Shown: positions 1-9,178 of the stretch, piece by piece | Position numbering within the stretch: position 1 is the first letter of the stretch | Layout: every line of letters begins with the position of its first letter | Assembly (NCBI GenBank): GCA_965221545.1 | Contig: OZ244901.1 | Span: 4,030,001-4,094,000, forward strand | Reading direction: 5' to 3' | Source: JAJEFO01 sp022819605 | GTDB lineage: Bacteria; Pseudomonadota; Alphaproteobacteria; Rhodobacterales; Rhodobacteraceae | Length of the DNA stretch: 64,000 nucleotides | The notes under the pieces: generated by a model | Seen by the model: the letters and a program-made list of their open reading frames with translations, nothing else | Told to the model about the DNA's origin: nothing | The model's database searches: none | Position numbers and translations under genes: made by a program

Positions 1-6
1 GAGAAC

Positions 7-1566
7 ATGTCTTCAAAGAAGTTCCTGCCGCCGCTGCCCGACGTGGTTCCGGAGCGGGATTCCCTGATTGTCCAGCACTACGCGGAGCATCTGGAATGCC
101 TTGGCTTTTCGGACAGGACGATCGGCTCATTGACCGGCACGGCCAGGCATGTCGCGGTCTGGTTGGCGGCGAACGGGCTGGGCCTCGACACGTTCGACAT
201 CCGCCTCCTCGACCGCTTCATGCGCCTTCAATGCCGTTGCCCGGGCCGACACCGGACCGGCAGGAGGCCCGGCCAGGGCCAAAGGCGTTTTGCGATCAGC
301 TTCCTCCGGCATCTGCTGGACACCGGGCACGCGAAGGCGCCGTCGGAGATCGAGGCAGGCGGGCTGCTCGCTTTGCAGTTCCGGCATTCCCTGGAAGACC
401 AAGGATACGCAAGCTCGACGATCAGATTGAGCGGGACCCTGTGCCGTCACTTCGTCGTCTGGCTCTATCTGTCGGACATTCCCCTGGCGGCGGCCGACGA
501 GCGGGTCCGGCGCCGCTTTCTCGCCCACGACTGTGCATGCGTTCATCCGGGATTCTTCAACAGACCCGGCAGGTTTGCCGGTACCGGCACCTCCGGAAAA
601 GTGCTCCGGCTCTTGGCCGCGTTCCTGGTGGACAGGGATGTCATTCCGCCGCCGAAGGTCCCGCAACGCCACGCGGAGCGTTGGGAGCATCTCGATGCAT
701 TCCTGCACTGGCTTCGCCGGCACCGCGGCCTCAGGGACTCGTCCATCGAACAATACGAACGGCGCATTCGCGCGCTGCTTCCGGCTCTCGGCGGCAACCC
801 GGGGACGTATGACGCCGCCCGGGTCCGGAACACGGTCCTGGGCCGTCTCGAAACCGCCTCTCGAGGACAGGTCGGGCGCGAGGCGATTGCGCTCCGGATG
901 TACCTGCGCTTCCTCGGGTCCAACGGCCTCTGCCGACCGGAACTCGTCCACGCGGTCCCGACGATTCCGGGGCTCCGGGGCGGGAGCCTGCCGCGGCACG
1001 TCGGGCAGGACGACATCGAGCGCATGATCGCGACCTGCGACGTGACGACGCCGATGGGGATGCGCGACAGGGCGGCCCTGCTGCTGTTCGCCCGGCTCGC
1101 GCTGCGGGCCGGCGACGTGTCTGGGCTGCATCTCGACGACATCGACTGGGACCGAGCCGTCATCCGGGTCGGCGGCAAGTCGCGGCGGGAGGCGGCACTG
1201 CCGCTGCCTCAGGACGTTGGCGATGCGCTGCGGGACTACATCCGGGAAGCCCGGCCACGCGGCATGGAAAGAGCGGTGTTCTTCCGCTGCATCGCACCCT
1301 GCCGCCCCCTGACGCTCAACGGCATCCGCAACATCGTCGGCCGCGCGATCGGTCGGGCCGGAATCCGGGGCGTCGGCCCGACGTCATCGCACCTGTTCAG
1401 GCACTCGGCGGCGACGAATCTCCTGCGCGACGGCACGCCGCTTGAAGCCGTCGGCGTTCTTCTCAGGCACAGCTCTCCCGACGTCACCGCGATCTACGCC
1501 CGCGTCGATGTCCGGATGCTCCGGGAACTGGTGCAGCCCTGGCCGTTCGAGGGAGACCCCCGATGA
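7..1566 (+). CDS. Tyrosine recombinase / phage-integrase family protein
   Basis: A 519-residue site-specific recombinase that should cut and rejoin DNA through a 3'-phosphotyrosyl link. The C-terminal catalytic domain shows the full set: R367 (LALRAGDV), H462-R465 (HLFRH), H488 (LLRHSS) and Y497 (AIYARVD). The N-terminal half is longer than usual. Residues about 18-75 and 120-180 resemble each other (each has a 'W-L' pair and a C-x-C near its end), and a SAM-like core-binding domain follows at about 228-340. The stop overlaps the ATG of the next recombinase gene (ATGA), the layout of recombinase-in-trio elements. The second gene is cut short and no third is present, so the element is probably dead as a unit even though this protein looks intact. 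The start lies close to the window edge and could be further upstream. Confidence 0.85.
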   Translation: MSSKKFLPPLPDVVPERDSLIVQHYAEHLECLGFSDRTIGSLTGTARHVAVWLAANGLGLDTFDIRLLDRFMRLQCRCPGRHRTGRRPGQGQRRFAISFLRHLLDTGHAKAPSEIEAGGLLALQFRHSLEDQGYASSTIRLSGTLCRHFVVWLYLSDIPLAAADERVRRRFLAHDCACVHPGFFNRPGRFAGTGTSGKVLRLLAAFLVDRDVIPPPKVPQRHAERWEHLDAFLHWLRRHRGLRDSSIEQYERRIRALLPALGGNPGTYDAARVRNTVLGRLETASRGQVGREAIALRMYLRFLGSNGLCRPELVHAVPTIPGLRGGSLPRHVGQDDIERMIATCDVTTPMGMRDRAALLLFARLALRAGDVSGLHLDDIDWDRAVIRVGGKSRREAALPLPQDVGDALRDYIREARPRGMERAVFFRCIAPCRPLTLNGIRNIVGRAIGRAGIRGVGPTSSHLFRHSAATNLLRDGTPLEAVGVLLRHSSPDVTAIYARVDVRMLRELVQPWPFEGDPR

Positions 1567-1898
1567 CCATAACGGATCACGCGAAGGGCTACGTCGCCGG
1601 CAGGAAGGCGCTGGGCCTGTCGTTCAAAGGCCAGGAACGGATCCTGATGCGCTTCGCCGAGTTTGCCGACGCGAGGGGCGACAGGTTCGTGCGTGCGGGC
1701 AGCGTCCTGGACTGGGCGGGCACGGCACCGTCGGTCGGCGAGGGCCAACGGCGGCTGCAAATCGTCCGCGCAATGGCCGTCTTCCTCCATGTCGGGGACG
1801 ACCGTCACGAGGTGCCGCACCGGGACGCTCTCCTGGAGAAGAGGACGAACCGATCAAGCTTACGCATGTGGTCGGGAGCGGAACACCCATTCAAGTAA
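1563..1898 (+). pseudogene. Truncated second tyrosine recombinase (N-terminal domain only)
   Basis: The gene starts by ATGA overlap with the upstream recombinase. Residues 1-90 or so match the N-terminal core-binding region of the short recombinases in recombinase trios (GRKALGLSFKG, then a long helix pair). Homology as I recognise it stops near 1830, just after HRDAL. The last 20 residues read into foreign sequence belonging to the protease fragment that follows. No catalytic R-H-R-Y residues remain. The junction around 1830-1845 is therefore a deletion or insertion breakpoint. Confidence 0.7.
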
Positions 1899-2758
1899 GC
1901 GTTGGGAACGGGCGGGTGCACTATGGCGTGTTGACGTGCGGCCATGTGCTCGGAGCGTTTGAAAAGCCCGTGTCCGACTCGCGAGACGGATCCCTGACCT
2001 TGATGACCATGAGCAACAAGTCTACTGGAAAGTCCCCGCCCAGCGGATTGGAGATCGGGTACTGCAATGAAATCGCTGTCACGGTCGGGTCTCGGAACCA
2101 GGCGAGCACAGGTCCCGATCTTGGGTGGCTGCATCTTTCGAGCGAGCAGGCTCGCGTTCTCCAGGACGCCGGCAGCAGTGGTGCGGTATTCTACAACATT
2201 ACACTGGGCTTGCGCAGGTTGGAGGCATTCCGAGCCGGTCCCTTGGGTTGGAGATTGCCGGCTTCGAAAAAGAAGGTCGGGAATGATATGATCGTGGCGG
2301 CTGGGTGGAACCACGAAGTCCAGGAACTCAGCGGCGGGCGCCGGTACTTCATCGGCATGACCGAGGTCGCGCCGCAGGGAATTTCCGCCGAGGACGGGTG
2401 GCAATACGCGGACTTCCTGATCGAGCACGAGCGCGCGGAAAGTCAGGCCCATGATGAAGGAACGGCACTGCCTTCGATCAGGAGGGGACTGAGCGGTGGA
2501 GCGATATGGCACCTCTGGAGAAAGGACGGGTCCGACGAAGTCCTTTCAAGGACACTGCGAGGCGTTGCGTTCCGTGAAATCTCGCGCGATGAGGAACATG
2601 CAATTCATGTCCGGGCCCATTGCGATCTGAGCATCTTGCGGCTCCTGCATCAGGCAGGGGTCGTGCCACCGGACACGAGCAGCTTTGGAACACTTGCATT
2701 TCCTGAGTCCGCAAGGTCGAACTTGAATGCCGCGCAGAACGAGCGGTGGGAAGACTGA
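1868..2758 (+). CDS. Trypsin-like serine peptidase domain protein, 5' end lost or uncertain
   Basis: The product contains a plausible chymotrypsin-fold triad in the right order: His in LTCGHVL, Asp in TGPDLGWLHL and Ser in GLSGGAIW (a G-x-S-G-G motif). This predicts a peptidase, or a peptidase-like module as found fused to or beside stress and defence proteins. The open frame extends upstream through the recombinase stump, but similarity to a protease only begins near 1845 (EEDEPIKLTHVV). There is no ATG with a ribosome-binding site there; GTG at 1868 is a nominal start. I read it as a 5'-truncated gene captured next to the recombinase breakpoint. No signal peptide or membrane segment is visible. 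The substrate is unknown. Confidence 0.55.
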   Translation: MVGSGTPIQVSVGNGRVHYGVLTCGHVLGAFEKPVSDSRDGSLTLMTMSNKSTGKSPPSGLEIGYCNEIAVTVGSRNQASTGPDLGWLHLSSEQARVLQDAGSSGAVFYNITLGLRRLEAFRAGPLGWRLPASKKKVGNDMIVAAGWNHEVQELSGGRRYFIGMTEVAPQGISAEDGWQYADFLIEHERAESQAHDEGTALPSIRRGLSGGAIWHLWRKDGSDEVLSRTLRGVAFREISRDEEHAIHVRAHCDLSILRLLHQAGVVPPDTSSFGTLAFPESARSNLNAAQNERWED

Positions 2759-2926
2759 GCGAGTGACTTGATGAAGCCGGAATAAGACATCTTTGATTTA
2801 CGTGTCGGGAGAACTGTGCATTCTGGGGTATCCGATCACCCTTCCCGCTGGCGGGATCCGGTCACCCCGACAATCTAGAGCGTGTCCGGCCTAGCTGAAA
2901 TCATTGGGGATTCCCTTTGGGGCGGA

Positions 2927-2966
2927 GCCCTCCTGATCGCGATGCGCGCATCGCGATCAGGAGGGC
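2927..2966. terminator. 40-bp perfect palindrome downstream of the sugar ABC ATPase gene
   Basis: Both halves are exactly complementary with no loop bases between them (GCCCTCCTGATCGCGATGC on the left arm). It lies 15 nt beyond the stop of the leftward ATPase gene at 2982 and could act as its transcription terminator, although no run of U follows. A perfect uninterrupted palindrome of this length is also typical of a hybrid insertion-sequence end. The rest of the 2759-2981 gap holds no gene I can recognise. Confidence 0.5.
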
Positions 2967-2981
2967 AGAACTCTGCAACTG

Positions 2982-4046
<1,065 letters not shown>

Positions 4047-4049
4047 GAC

Positions 4050-4907
4050 CTATCCTTTCACTGCCCCCTCGGTCAGGCCGCGCAGGAAGTACTTGCCCGC
4101 GAGGACATAGACTATGAGCGTGGGCAAGGCGGCGATCATCGCGGCCGCCATGTCGACATTGTACTCTTTCACCGTGTCCGAAGAGTTCACCATGTTGTTG
4201 AGCGCGACGGTGATCGGTTTCGTGTCGGTGTTGGAAAAGGCGACGCCCACGAGAAAGTCGTTCCAGATGTGCGTGAACTGCCAGATGACCACCACCACGA
4301 TGATCGGGCCGGAGACCGGCAGGATGATGCGGATGAAGATCTGCCAGAACGATGCGCCGTCGATCTGGGCCGCCCGAACCAGTTCGTCGGGTATGGAGAC
4401 GTAATAGTTGCGGAAGAACAGCGTGGTGGCGGGCAGCCCGGCCAGGATGTGCACCAGCGTCATTCCCGGAATCGATCCCGCAAGCCCCAGCCAGCCCAGG
4501 ACCTGGCTCATCGGCAGGAGAACCACCTGCATCGGCATGAAGATGCCGAACAGCATGAATGCGAAGATCAGCTCGCTGCCGGGAAACCGCCACTTCGTGA
4601 GCACGTAGCCGCTGATCGCGCCGAGCGCGGAAGAAATGATCACTGCCGGAACGACCTTCAGGACCGAGTTCAGGAAGTACGGGGCCATGCCGTCGCAGCG
4701 CACGCCGGTGCAGGCATGTCCCCAGGCCTTGACCCACGCCGCAAGCGTGGGCGAATCCGGCCATGACATCAATCCGCCCTGGCGGATCTGGTCGAGGTCC
4801 TTCAGCGAGGTCGACACCATCACGAAGAGCGGAAGCAGGAACCATGCCGCGCAGAGGATGAGCAGCGCCCACAGCAGCACCCTGGAGAGGTCCACCGAGG
4901 CGGTCAT
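4050..4907 (-). CDS. Carbohydrate ABC transporter permease (MalG-type)
   Basis: An inner-membrane permease of about 285 residues with six expected hydrophobic segments, the first at LLWALLILCAAWFLLP. The EAA loop that docks on the ATPase is present as DGASFWQIFIRIILP. I start it at the ATG at 4907, which overlaps the stop of the partner permease by ATGA, instead of the longer frame opening at 4967 that would run 60 nt into the upstream gene. It forms the transmembrane pore together with the product of 4904-5776. Confidence 0.9.
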   Translation of the reverse strand: MTASVDLSRVLLWALLILCAAWFLLPLFVMVSTSLKDLDQIRQGGLMSWPDSPTLAAWVKAWGHACTGVRCDGMAPYFLNSVLKVVPAVIISSALGAISGYVLTKWRFPGSELIFAFMLFGIFMPMQVVLLPMSQVLGWLGLAGSIPGMTLVHILAGLPATTLFFRNYYVSIPDELVRAAQIDGASFWQIFIRIILPVSGPIIVVVVIWQFTHIWNDFLVGVAFSNTDTKPITVALNNMVNSSDTVKEYNVDMAAAMIAALPTLIVYVLAGKYFLRGLTEGAVKG

Positions 4908-5776
4908 CGCGGCCGCGCCCTGAGTTCGGAATACATGAAGGGCACGGCGATCGATGCAACCATGCACAGCATGACGACGGCGCTCGACGCGGCCACGCCG
5001 ATCTGGTTGCGGTCGAAGGCGATCGTGAAGAAGAACGTTGCAGGCAGGTCCGTGGAATATCCCGGTCCGCTGTCGGTCAGCGCAACGACCAGGTCAAACG
5101 CCTTGATCGCGAGGTGCGTGACGATTATCGCCGCGCTGAAGAAGACCGGGCGAAGCATCGGCAGCACGATGCGGGTGTATGTCTTGAACCGGGTCGCCCC
5201 GTCGATGGCGGCGGCCTTCAGGATCGAGTCGTCGACCCCGCGAAGCCCCGCAAGGAACAGCGCCATGACGAAGCCGGCGCCTTGCCAAATGCCTGCGATG
5301 ACGATGCAGTAGAGCGCCGTTTCCGGCCGCGTGATCCAGTCGAACGTGAAGCTCTCGAATCCCCAGCCGCGCACGACGCTTTCTATCCCGATGCCGGGGT
5401 TGAAGATCCAGCGCCACGCCGTTCCGGTCACGACGAAGGAAATCGCCATGGGGAACAGGTAGATGCTCCGCAGGACTCCCTCCGCCCGTATCTTCTGGTC
5501 GAGCATGACCGCCAGGCATACGCCGAGCGCGATTGTGCCGCTGACGTAGAGGAAGGCAAACACCACGATGTTCGTCATCGCCACCCGAAAGCGGTCGCTT
5601 GCAAAGAGATCGACGTAGTTCCCCAGGCCTATGAACTCGTAGTTCGGCAGCATCCTTGACGCCGACAGCGACAGGTAGCCGTTCCATAACATCAGGCCGT
5701 AGATGAACGTGAGCGACAGCAGGAAGATCGGGGCCACGACGATGCGCGGCAACCAGGCCTGGAGAGTGGGCATCAT
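4904..5776 (-). CDS. Carbohydrate ABC transporter permease (MalF-type)
   Basis: The second permease of the CUT1 importer, about 290 residues, beginning with a cytoplasmic stub and a first membrane helix (IVVAPIFLLSLTFIYGL). The EAA-type loop reads DGATRFKTYTRIVLPML. An upstream TTG at 5815 would also open the frame, but the ATG at 5776 sits behind a GAAGG-type ribosome-binding site and is the better start. It lies 76 nt after the binding-protein gene and overlaps the following permease by 4 nt, so the pair is translationally coupled. Confidence 0.88.
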   Translation of the reverse strand: MMPTLQAWLPRIVVAPIFLLSLTFIYGLMLWNGYLSLSASRMLPNYEFIGLGNYVDLFASDRFRVAMTNIVVFAFLYVSGTIALGVCLAVMLDQKIRAEGVLRSIYLFPMAISFVVTGTAWRWIFNPGIGIESVVRGWGFESFTFDWITRPETALYCIVIAGIWQGAGFVMALFLAGLRGVDDSILKAAAIDGATRFKTYTRIVLPMLRPVFFSAAIIVTHLAIKAFDLVVALTDSGPGYSTDLPATFFFTIAFDRNQIGVAASSAVVMLCMVASIAVPFMYSELRARPR

Positions 5777-5852
5777 GACCTTCGACCCTTCGCTCTGCTG
5801 CGGACCCGTCGGCAAGCTCCGCGCCTGCCGACGGTTGGCTGCATTTGCCGCG

Positions 5853-7115
5853 CTAGCCTGCGAGTCGCGCCGCGGCGGCCGCGAGCTTGCCTTGGGCCTC
5901 CTGCGAGGACAGGTTGTCGTCGTTCCAGAATTGCGAGATCAGGTCCAGCATCTCGCCGCGGGCGGTCGGTCCGGCCGCGCTGCGGTGTGCCAGGGAGGGC
6001 ACGATCGTGCCGTTCTCTCCGGACGACGCCAGGTCTGCCGCGCTCGCCTGCGCGCAGGAGTCGAACTCGTTCATGTCGACGTCGAGGCGCACCGGAATGG
6101 AGCCCTTGGCCAGGTTGAACAGCCGCTGGAAGTCGCGCGACATGATCGCGGCCGCAAGTGCATGCTGCCCCATGAGTTCGTCCTCGTCGTCCTGCTTGAA
6201 CATGCCGAACGAGTCCACCGTGAACACGAAGCCGTCGCCGGTGCCGGGCGCCGGGACGCAAAGGTAGTCCTCGGGAGCCGTCATTTCAGCTGCGGAGAAT
6301 TCTCCCTTCACCCAGTCGCCCATGATCTGCATCGCGGCCTCGCCGCGCATGACCATGGCCGTGGTCAGGTTCCAGGTACGCCCCGGCGAGTTCTTGTCGG
6401 TGTACGCCTTGAGACGCTTGAACGTGTCCAGCACCTCCACCATCGTGTCCGAGTTGATGGCATCCACGTCAAAGTCGACGAAGATCTTGCGGTAGAAGTC
6501 CGCCCCGGCGACGCCGAGCATCACCGGCTCGAAGAGCGTGAGTTCCTGCCAGTTCTGTCCGCCATGGGCGAGCGGTATTACGCCGTTTGCCTGCAGCACT
6601 TCCGCCGCCTCGAAGAACTCGTCCCAGGTTCCGGGAACCTCGACGCCGGCATCCTGCATGACCTTGGGGTTGACCCACATCCAGTTGATCCTGTGGATGT
6701 TCACCGGCGCTCCGATGTACTTTCCGTCACGCGTCATGATCTCCTGCACCATCGGCGGCAGAAGCGCGTCCCACTCCTCGTCGATGGCGACCTGTTGTAT
6801 GTCGGTTACGAGACCCTCGTCCGCCCACTCGTAGATCAGCGGCGCCTTCATCATGGCCGCCGTCGGCGGGTCGCCTGCCACGACGCGCGACTTCAGGACC
6901 GTCATGGCGTTCTGTCCTCCGCCGCCGGTCACCGCAAAGTCCTTCCATCCGTAGCCCTGCCGTTCGAGGGCGACCTTGAGTTCGCCCACCGCCTTCGCTT
7001 GCCCTGCGGTCGTCCACCAGTGCAGGACCTCGACATCTGTCGCATGCGCCATGTGGCCAAGCGACACGGATCCCGCAGCAATGGCGCCGAGCGTGAGTGC
7101 CTTGAAGTGCTTCAT
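5853..7115 (-). CDS. Extracellular solute-binding protein of a CUT1 sugar importer
   Basis: A periplasmic binding protein of 420 residues with a Sec signal peptide ending near HMAHA-TD. The mature start DVEVLHWWTTAGQAK is typical of family 1 glucose/mannose-type binding proteins (GtsA-like). The start is the ATG at 7115 behind an excellent AGGAGGAAGG site; an in-frame codon 42 nt upstream lacks one. It follows gntR by 38 nt. It captures the substrate and delivers it to the two permeases. The ligand cannot be read from the sequence, but the divergent enzyme operon under the same repressor suggests a polyol, sugar acid or cyclitol. Confidence 0.9.
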   Translation of the reverse strand: MKHFKALTLGAIAAGSVSLGHMAHATDVEVLHWWTTAGQAKAVGELKVALERQGYGWKDFAVTGGGGQNAMTVLKSRVVAGDPPTAAMMKAPLIYEWADEGLVTDIQQVAIDEEWDALLPPMVQEIMTRDGKYIGAPVNIHRINWMWVNPKVMQDAGVEVPGTWDEFFEAAEVLQANGVIPLAHGGQNWQELTLFEPVMLGVAGADFYRKIFVDFDVDAINSDTMVEVLDTFKRLKAYTDKNSPGRTWNLTTAMVMRGEAAMQIMGDWVKGEFSAAEMTAPEDYLCVPAPGTGDGFVFTVDSFGMFKQDDEDELMGQHALAAAIMSRDFQRLFNLAKGSIPVRLDVDMNEFDSCAQASAADLASSGENGTIVPSLAHRSAAGPTARGEMLDLISQFWNDDNLSSQEAQGKLAAAAARLAG

Positions 7116-7153
7116 TTTCCTTCCTCCTGAATTCCTGGATTCACCTTTGCTTG

Positions 7154-7843
7154 TCATTCGGACTGCTCGATGCCCGCGCGAACGAAGTCCATGTGGACTT
7201 CGATCGCCTCTCGGGCCTCCTCCGGATCCCGCGCGATGATCGCGGCGAGGATCAGCTGGTGATGCGCGATGGCCTCGTCGATATCGACGTTGGAGCCGAG
7301 GATCTTCGGCTTCAGCACGCCGTGCAGCCCCTGCACCGTTGCCAGGAGCGCCCGGTTTCCCGACGCTTCCGCGATCGAGACGTGGAACTCCAGGTCCGCG
7401 CGCAAGGCGGCCGAAAGATCGCGCCGGTTCCCGATCATGCGCTTCACGGCGCTCTGCAGTTTCCGGATGTCCTCGGGTGTCGCGTTCTGAACCGCCTTGT
7501 CGACGGCCTCGATCTCGAGCACGCGCCGCAGCTGCTGCAGTTCCGTCAAGGACGCCCCGCCGAGGGCGACCAGCATCAGCAGCGCCGGCTCCAGGACGCT
7601 GGCGGCGCTTCCCACGACGTAGCTCCCCCCGGGAGCGGGTCGAATCACCTGGTGCGCCTCGAGAAGCCGCAGGCTCTCCCGGACCGACGAACGGCCGACG
7701 CCGTAGCGCTCGGAGATTTCCCGTTCGGTCGGGACATGTTCGCCGGCCGACAGGTCGCTCTCCACGATTTCGCGAACGAGGCGTTCGGCAATCAGCTGGT
7801 ACGTGTTTGTTTTCTGAATTGCGCCTTCTGAAACCAGGATCAT
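7154..7843 (-). CDS. GntR-family (FadR subfamily, FCD domain) transcriptional regulator
   Basis: A 229-residue repressor. Residues 10-75 form the winged helix (TEREISERYGVGRSSVRESL). The C-terminal FCD ligand domain keeps the metal-site pattern: Asp/His in ADLEFHVSIAEASGN, His in AHHQLILAAI and His in IEVHMDF. It heads the transporter operon and faces the enzyme operon across a 392-bp gap with repeated TTGTC-N-GACAA operators on both promoters, so it most likely represses itself, the importer and the enzymes until a pathway intermediate binds. The ATG at 7843 has GGAGGCGAA in front of it. Confidence 0.93.
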   Translation of the reverse strand: MILVSEGAIQKTNTYQLIAERLVREIVESDLSAGEHVPTEREISERYGVGRSSVRESLRLLEAHQVIRPAPGGSYVVGSAASVLEPALLMLVALGGASLTELQQLRRVLEIEAVDKAVQNATPEDIRKLQSAVKRMIGNRRDLSAALRADLEFHVSIAEASGNRALLATVQGLHGVLKPKILGSNVDIDEAIAHHQLILAAIIARDPEEAREAIEVHMDFVRAGIEQSE

Positions 7844-7878
7844 TTCGCCTCCACTGTCGACATCTTCGGTTTCCCGGA

Positions 7879-7932
7879 CCTTAGTCTGACAACTCGCGGC
7901 CTGTCAAGACAATTAATCTGATTGTCTGACAG
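7879..7932 (-). promoter_or_regulatory. gntR/transporter promoter with two repressor sites
   Basis: Reading leftwards, a TTGACA -35 (7907-7902) and a CTAAGG -10 (7884-7879) are 17 nt apart. Two copies of GTCTGAC, at 7884-7890 and 7924-7930, are the core of imperfect TTGTC-N-GACAA palindromes; one overlaps the -10 and the other lies upstream of the -35. This is the expected arrangement for autorepression by the adjacent FadR-type regulator. Confidence 0.6.
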
Positions 7933-8168
7933 ACTGCCGTCAAGCTGCACGAGATGAGACGGCAGGGCCTCTGGCTCGCAGGCAGGTTCGCCGCAAGAAC
8001 CTGGACGGAGGTCGGAAACCGGCAGGTAAGCGCCGGACGACGTTTTCTGCTTGTATTATTGACTTTTTTCTTCCCAAGGGAGAATGACGCCATCCTTGCC
8101 TTGCGCCTGCCGCACCGCGAGCCGGTTCGGATTGACGAGGCAAGGATCGGACCAGCCATCGACCCATT

Positions 8169-8221
8169 CTGTCAGACGCCTCTTGACATGTCTCTGAAAG
8201 TTGGTCCTATTGTCTGACAAC
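8169..8221 (+). promoter_or_regulatory. Enzyme-operon promoter with two repressor sites
   Basis: TTGACA at 8183-8188 and CCTATT at 8206-8211 are spaced by 17 nt. A perfect TTGTC-T-GACAA palindrome (8210-8220) covers the -10 and start region, and an inverted copy of the core (GTCAGAC, 8171-8177) lies just upstream of the -35. The first gene starts 15 nt downstream. The remainder of the 7933-8168 gap shows no further gene. Confidence 0.62.
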
Positions 8222-8235
8222 AAGGGAGACAGAGG

Positions 8236-9147
8236 TTGCAGGTCGGATTCATCGGATTGGGGGCAATGGGGCTCGGCATGGCCGACCGCATCAATGCCTG
8301 CCACGACCTCACGGTCTTCAACCGCTCCCCTGCCAAGGCGGCCGGGCTCGCGGCCTCCGGCGCCCGCGTCGCCCAAGCGATCGACGAGATCTCCGAATGC
8401 AGTGTCGTCGGGTCCATGCTGTCGGACGACGCGGCAGTCGAAGCCGTGTTCCTGCACGGCGCGGCACTCAGGGTGCCGTTCCGGCAGGGAACTGTGCACG
8501 TGTCGCACAGCACGATCAGCCCCGACCTGGTGGACAGGCTGGAAACCGCGCATCGCGAGGCCGGCGCGGGATTCGTTTGCGCGCCCGTGCTGGGCCGCCC
8601 GGACAAGGCCGCGTCCGGCCAGCTGGTTGCGGTGGCGGCCGGCCGAAGGGACGACTTCGAGACCTCCCTCCCAGTCCTCGAAGCGTTCTCAAACTCCCAG
8701 TTCTGGATCGGAGACGTGCCGCGTCAGGCGGCGACCGCCAAGCTGGGCGTGAACTTCCTGGTCGCCGCCGCAGTCGAATCCCTTGCGGAGTGCTTCGCGC
8801 TGGTGAGGCGGGCGGACGTCGATCCGGAGCGGTTCATGTCGCTGATCACCGGCACGATTTTCGACGCGGCCGTATACAACGCGTATGCCCCGCTTGTCGC
8901 GCGCGAATCCTGCCCCTCTCCCGGGTTCAAGATGACTCTCGGTCGGAAGGACGTTGCACTGGCGCACCGGGAGGCACGCGCCCTGGGCGCGACCATGCCG
9001 CTTGCCGAACTGCTGCTCAAGCGACTGGACCTGGCCATATCCGATGGCTACGGCGACGACGACTGGGCGACCCTCGCGCGGTTCGCGGCCAGACAGGCCG
9101 GGCTGCCGCCACCGGATCCCGGGCAGCGGCAGGGCGGGTCCGCCTGA
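8236..9147 (+). CDS. NAD(P)-dependent beta-hydroxyacid dehydrogenase (3-hydroxyisobutyrate dehydrogenase-like)
   Basis: A 303-residue cytosolic oxidoreductase. The N-terminal Rossmann fold opens with VGFIGLGAMGLGMA and the family substrate motif is VSHSTISPD. The catalytic lysine lies in AKLGVNFLVAA near residue 174, and an all-helical C-terminal domain follows. The family oxidises or reduces 3-hydroxyacids such as 3-hydroxyisobutyrate, tartronate semialdehyde or tetronates. The start is an uncommon TTG at 8236 behind GGGAGACAGAGG; no ATG fits before the nucleotide-binding strand. It is the first gene of a seven-gene operon and is paralogous to the last (14155-15030). The substrate is not known. 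Confidence 0.85.
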   Translation: MQVGFIGLGAMGLGMADRINACHDLTVFNRSPAKAAGLAASGARVAQAIDEISECSVVGSMLSDDAAVEAVFLHGAALRVPFRQGTVHVSHSTISPDLVDRLETAHREAGAGFVCAPVLGRPDKAASGQLVAVAAGRRDDFETSLPVLEAFSNSQFWIGDVPRQAATAKLGVNFLVAAAVESLAECFALVRRADVDPERFMSLITGTIFDAAVYNAYAPLVARESCPSPGFKMTLGRKDVALAHREARALGATMPLAELLLKRLDLAISDGYGDDDWATLARFAARQAGLPPPDPGQRQGGSA

Positions 9148-9178
9148 CGCATAGAAGAACCAGAAAGAGGCACAGATC

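Noticed and set aside
5703..7130. 475-codon rightward frame opposite the sugar-binding protein
   Set aside because: Shadow of a GC-rich gene; the opposite strand has signal peptide, ribosome-binding site and family motifs.
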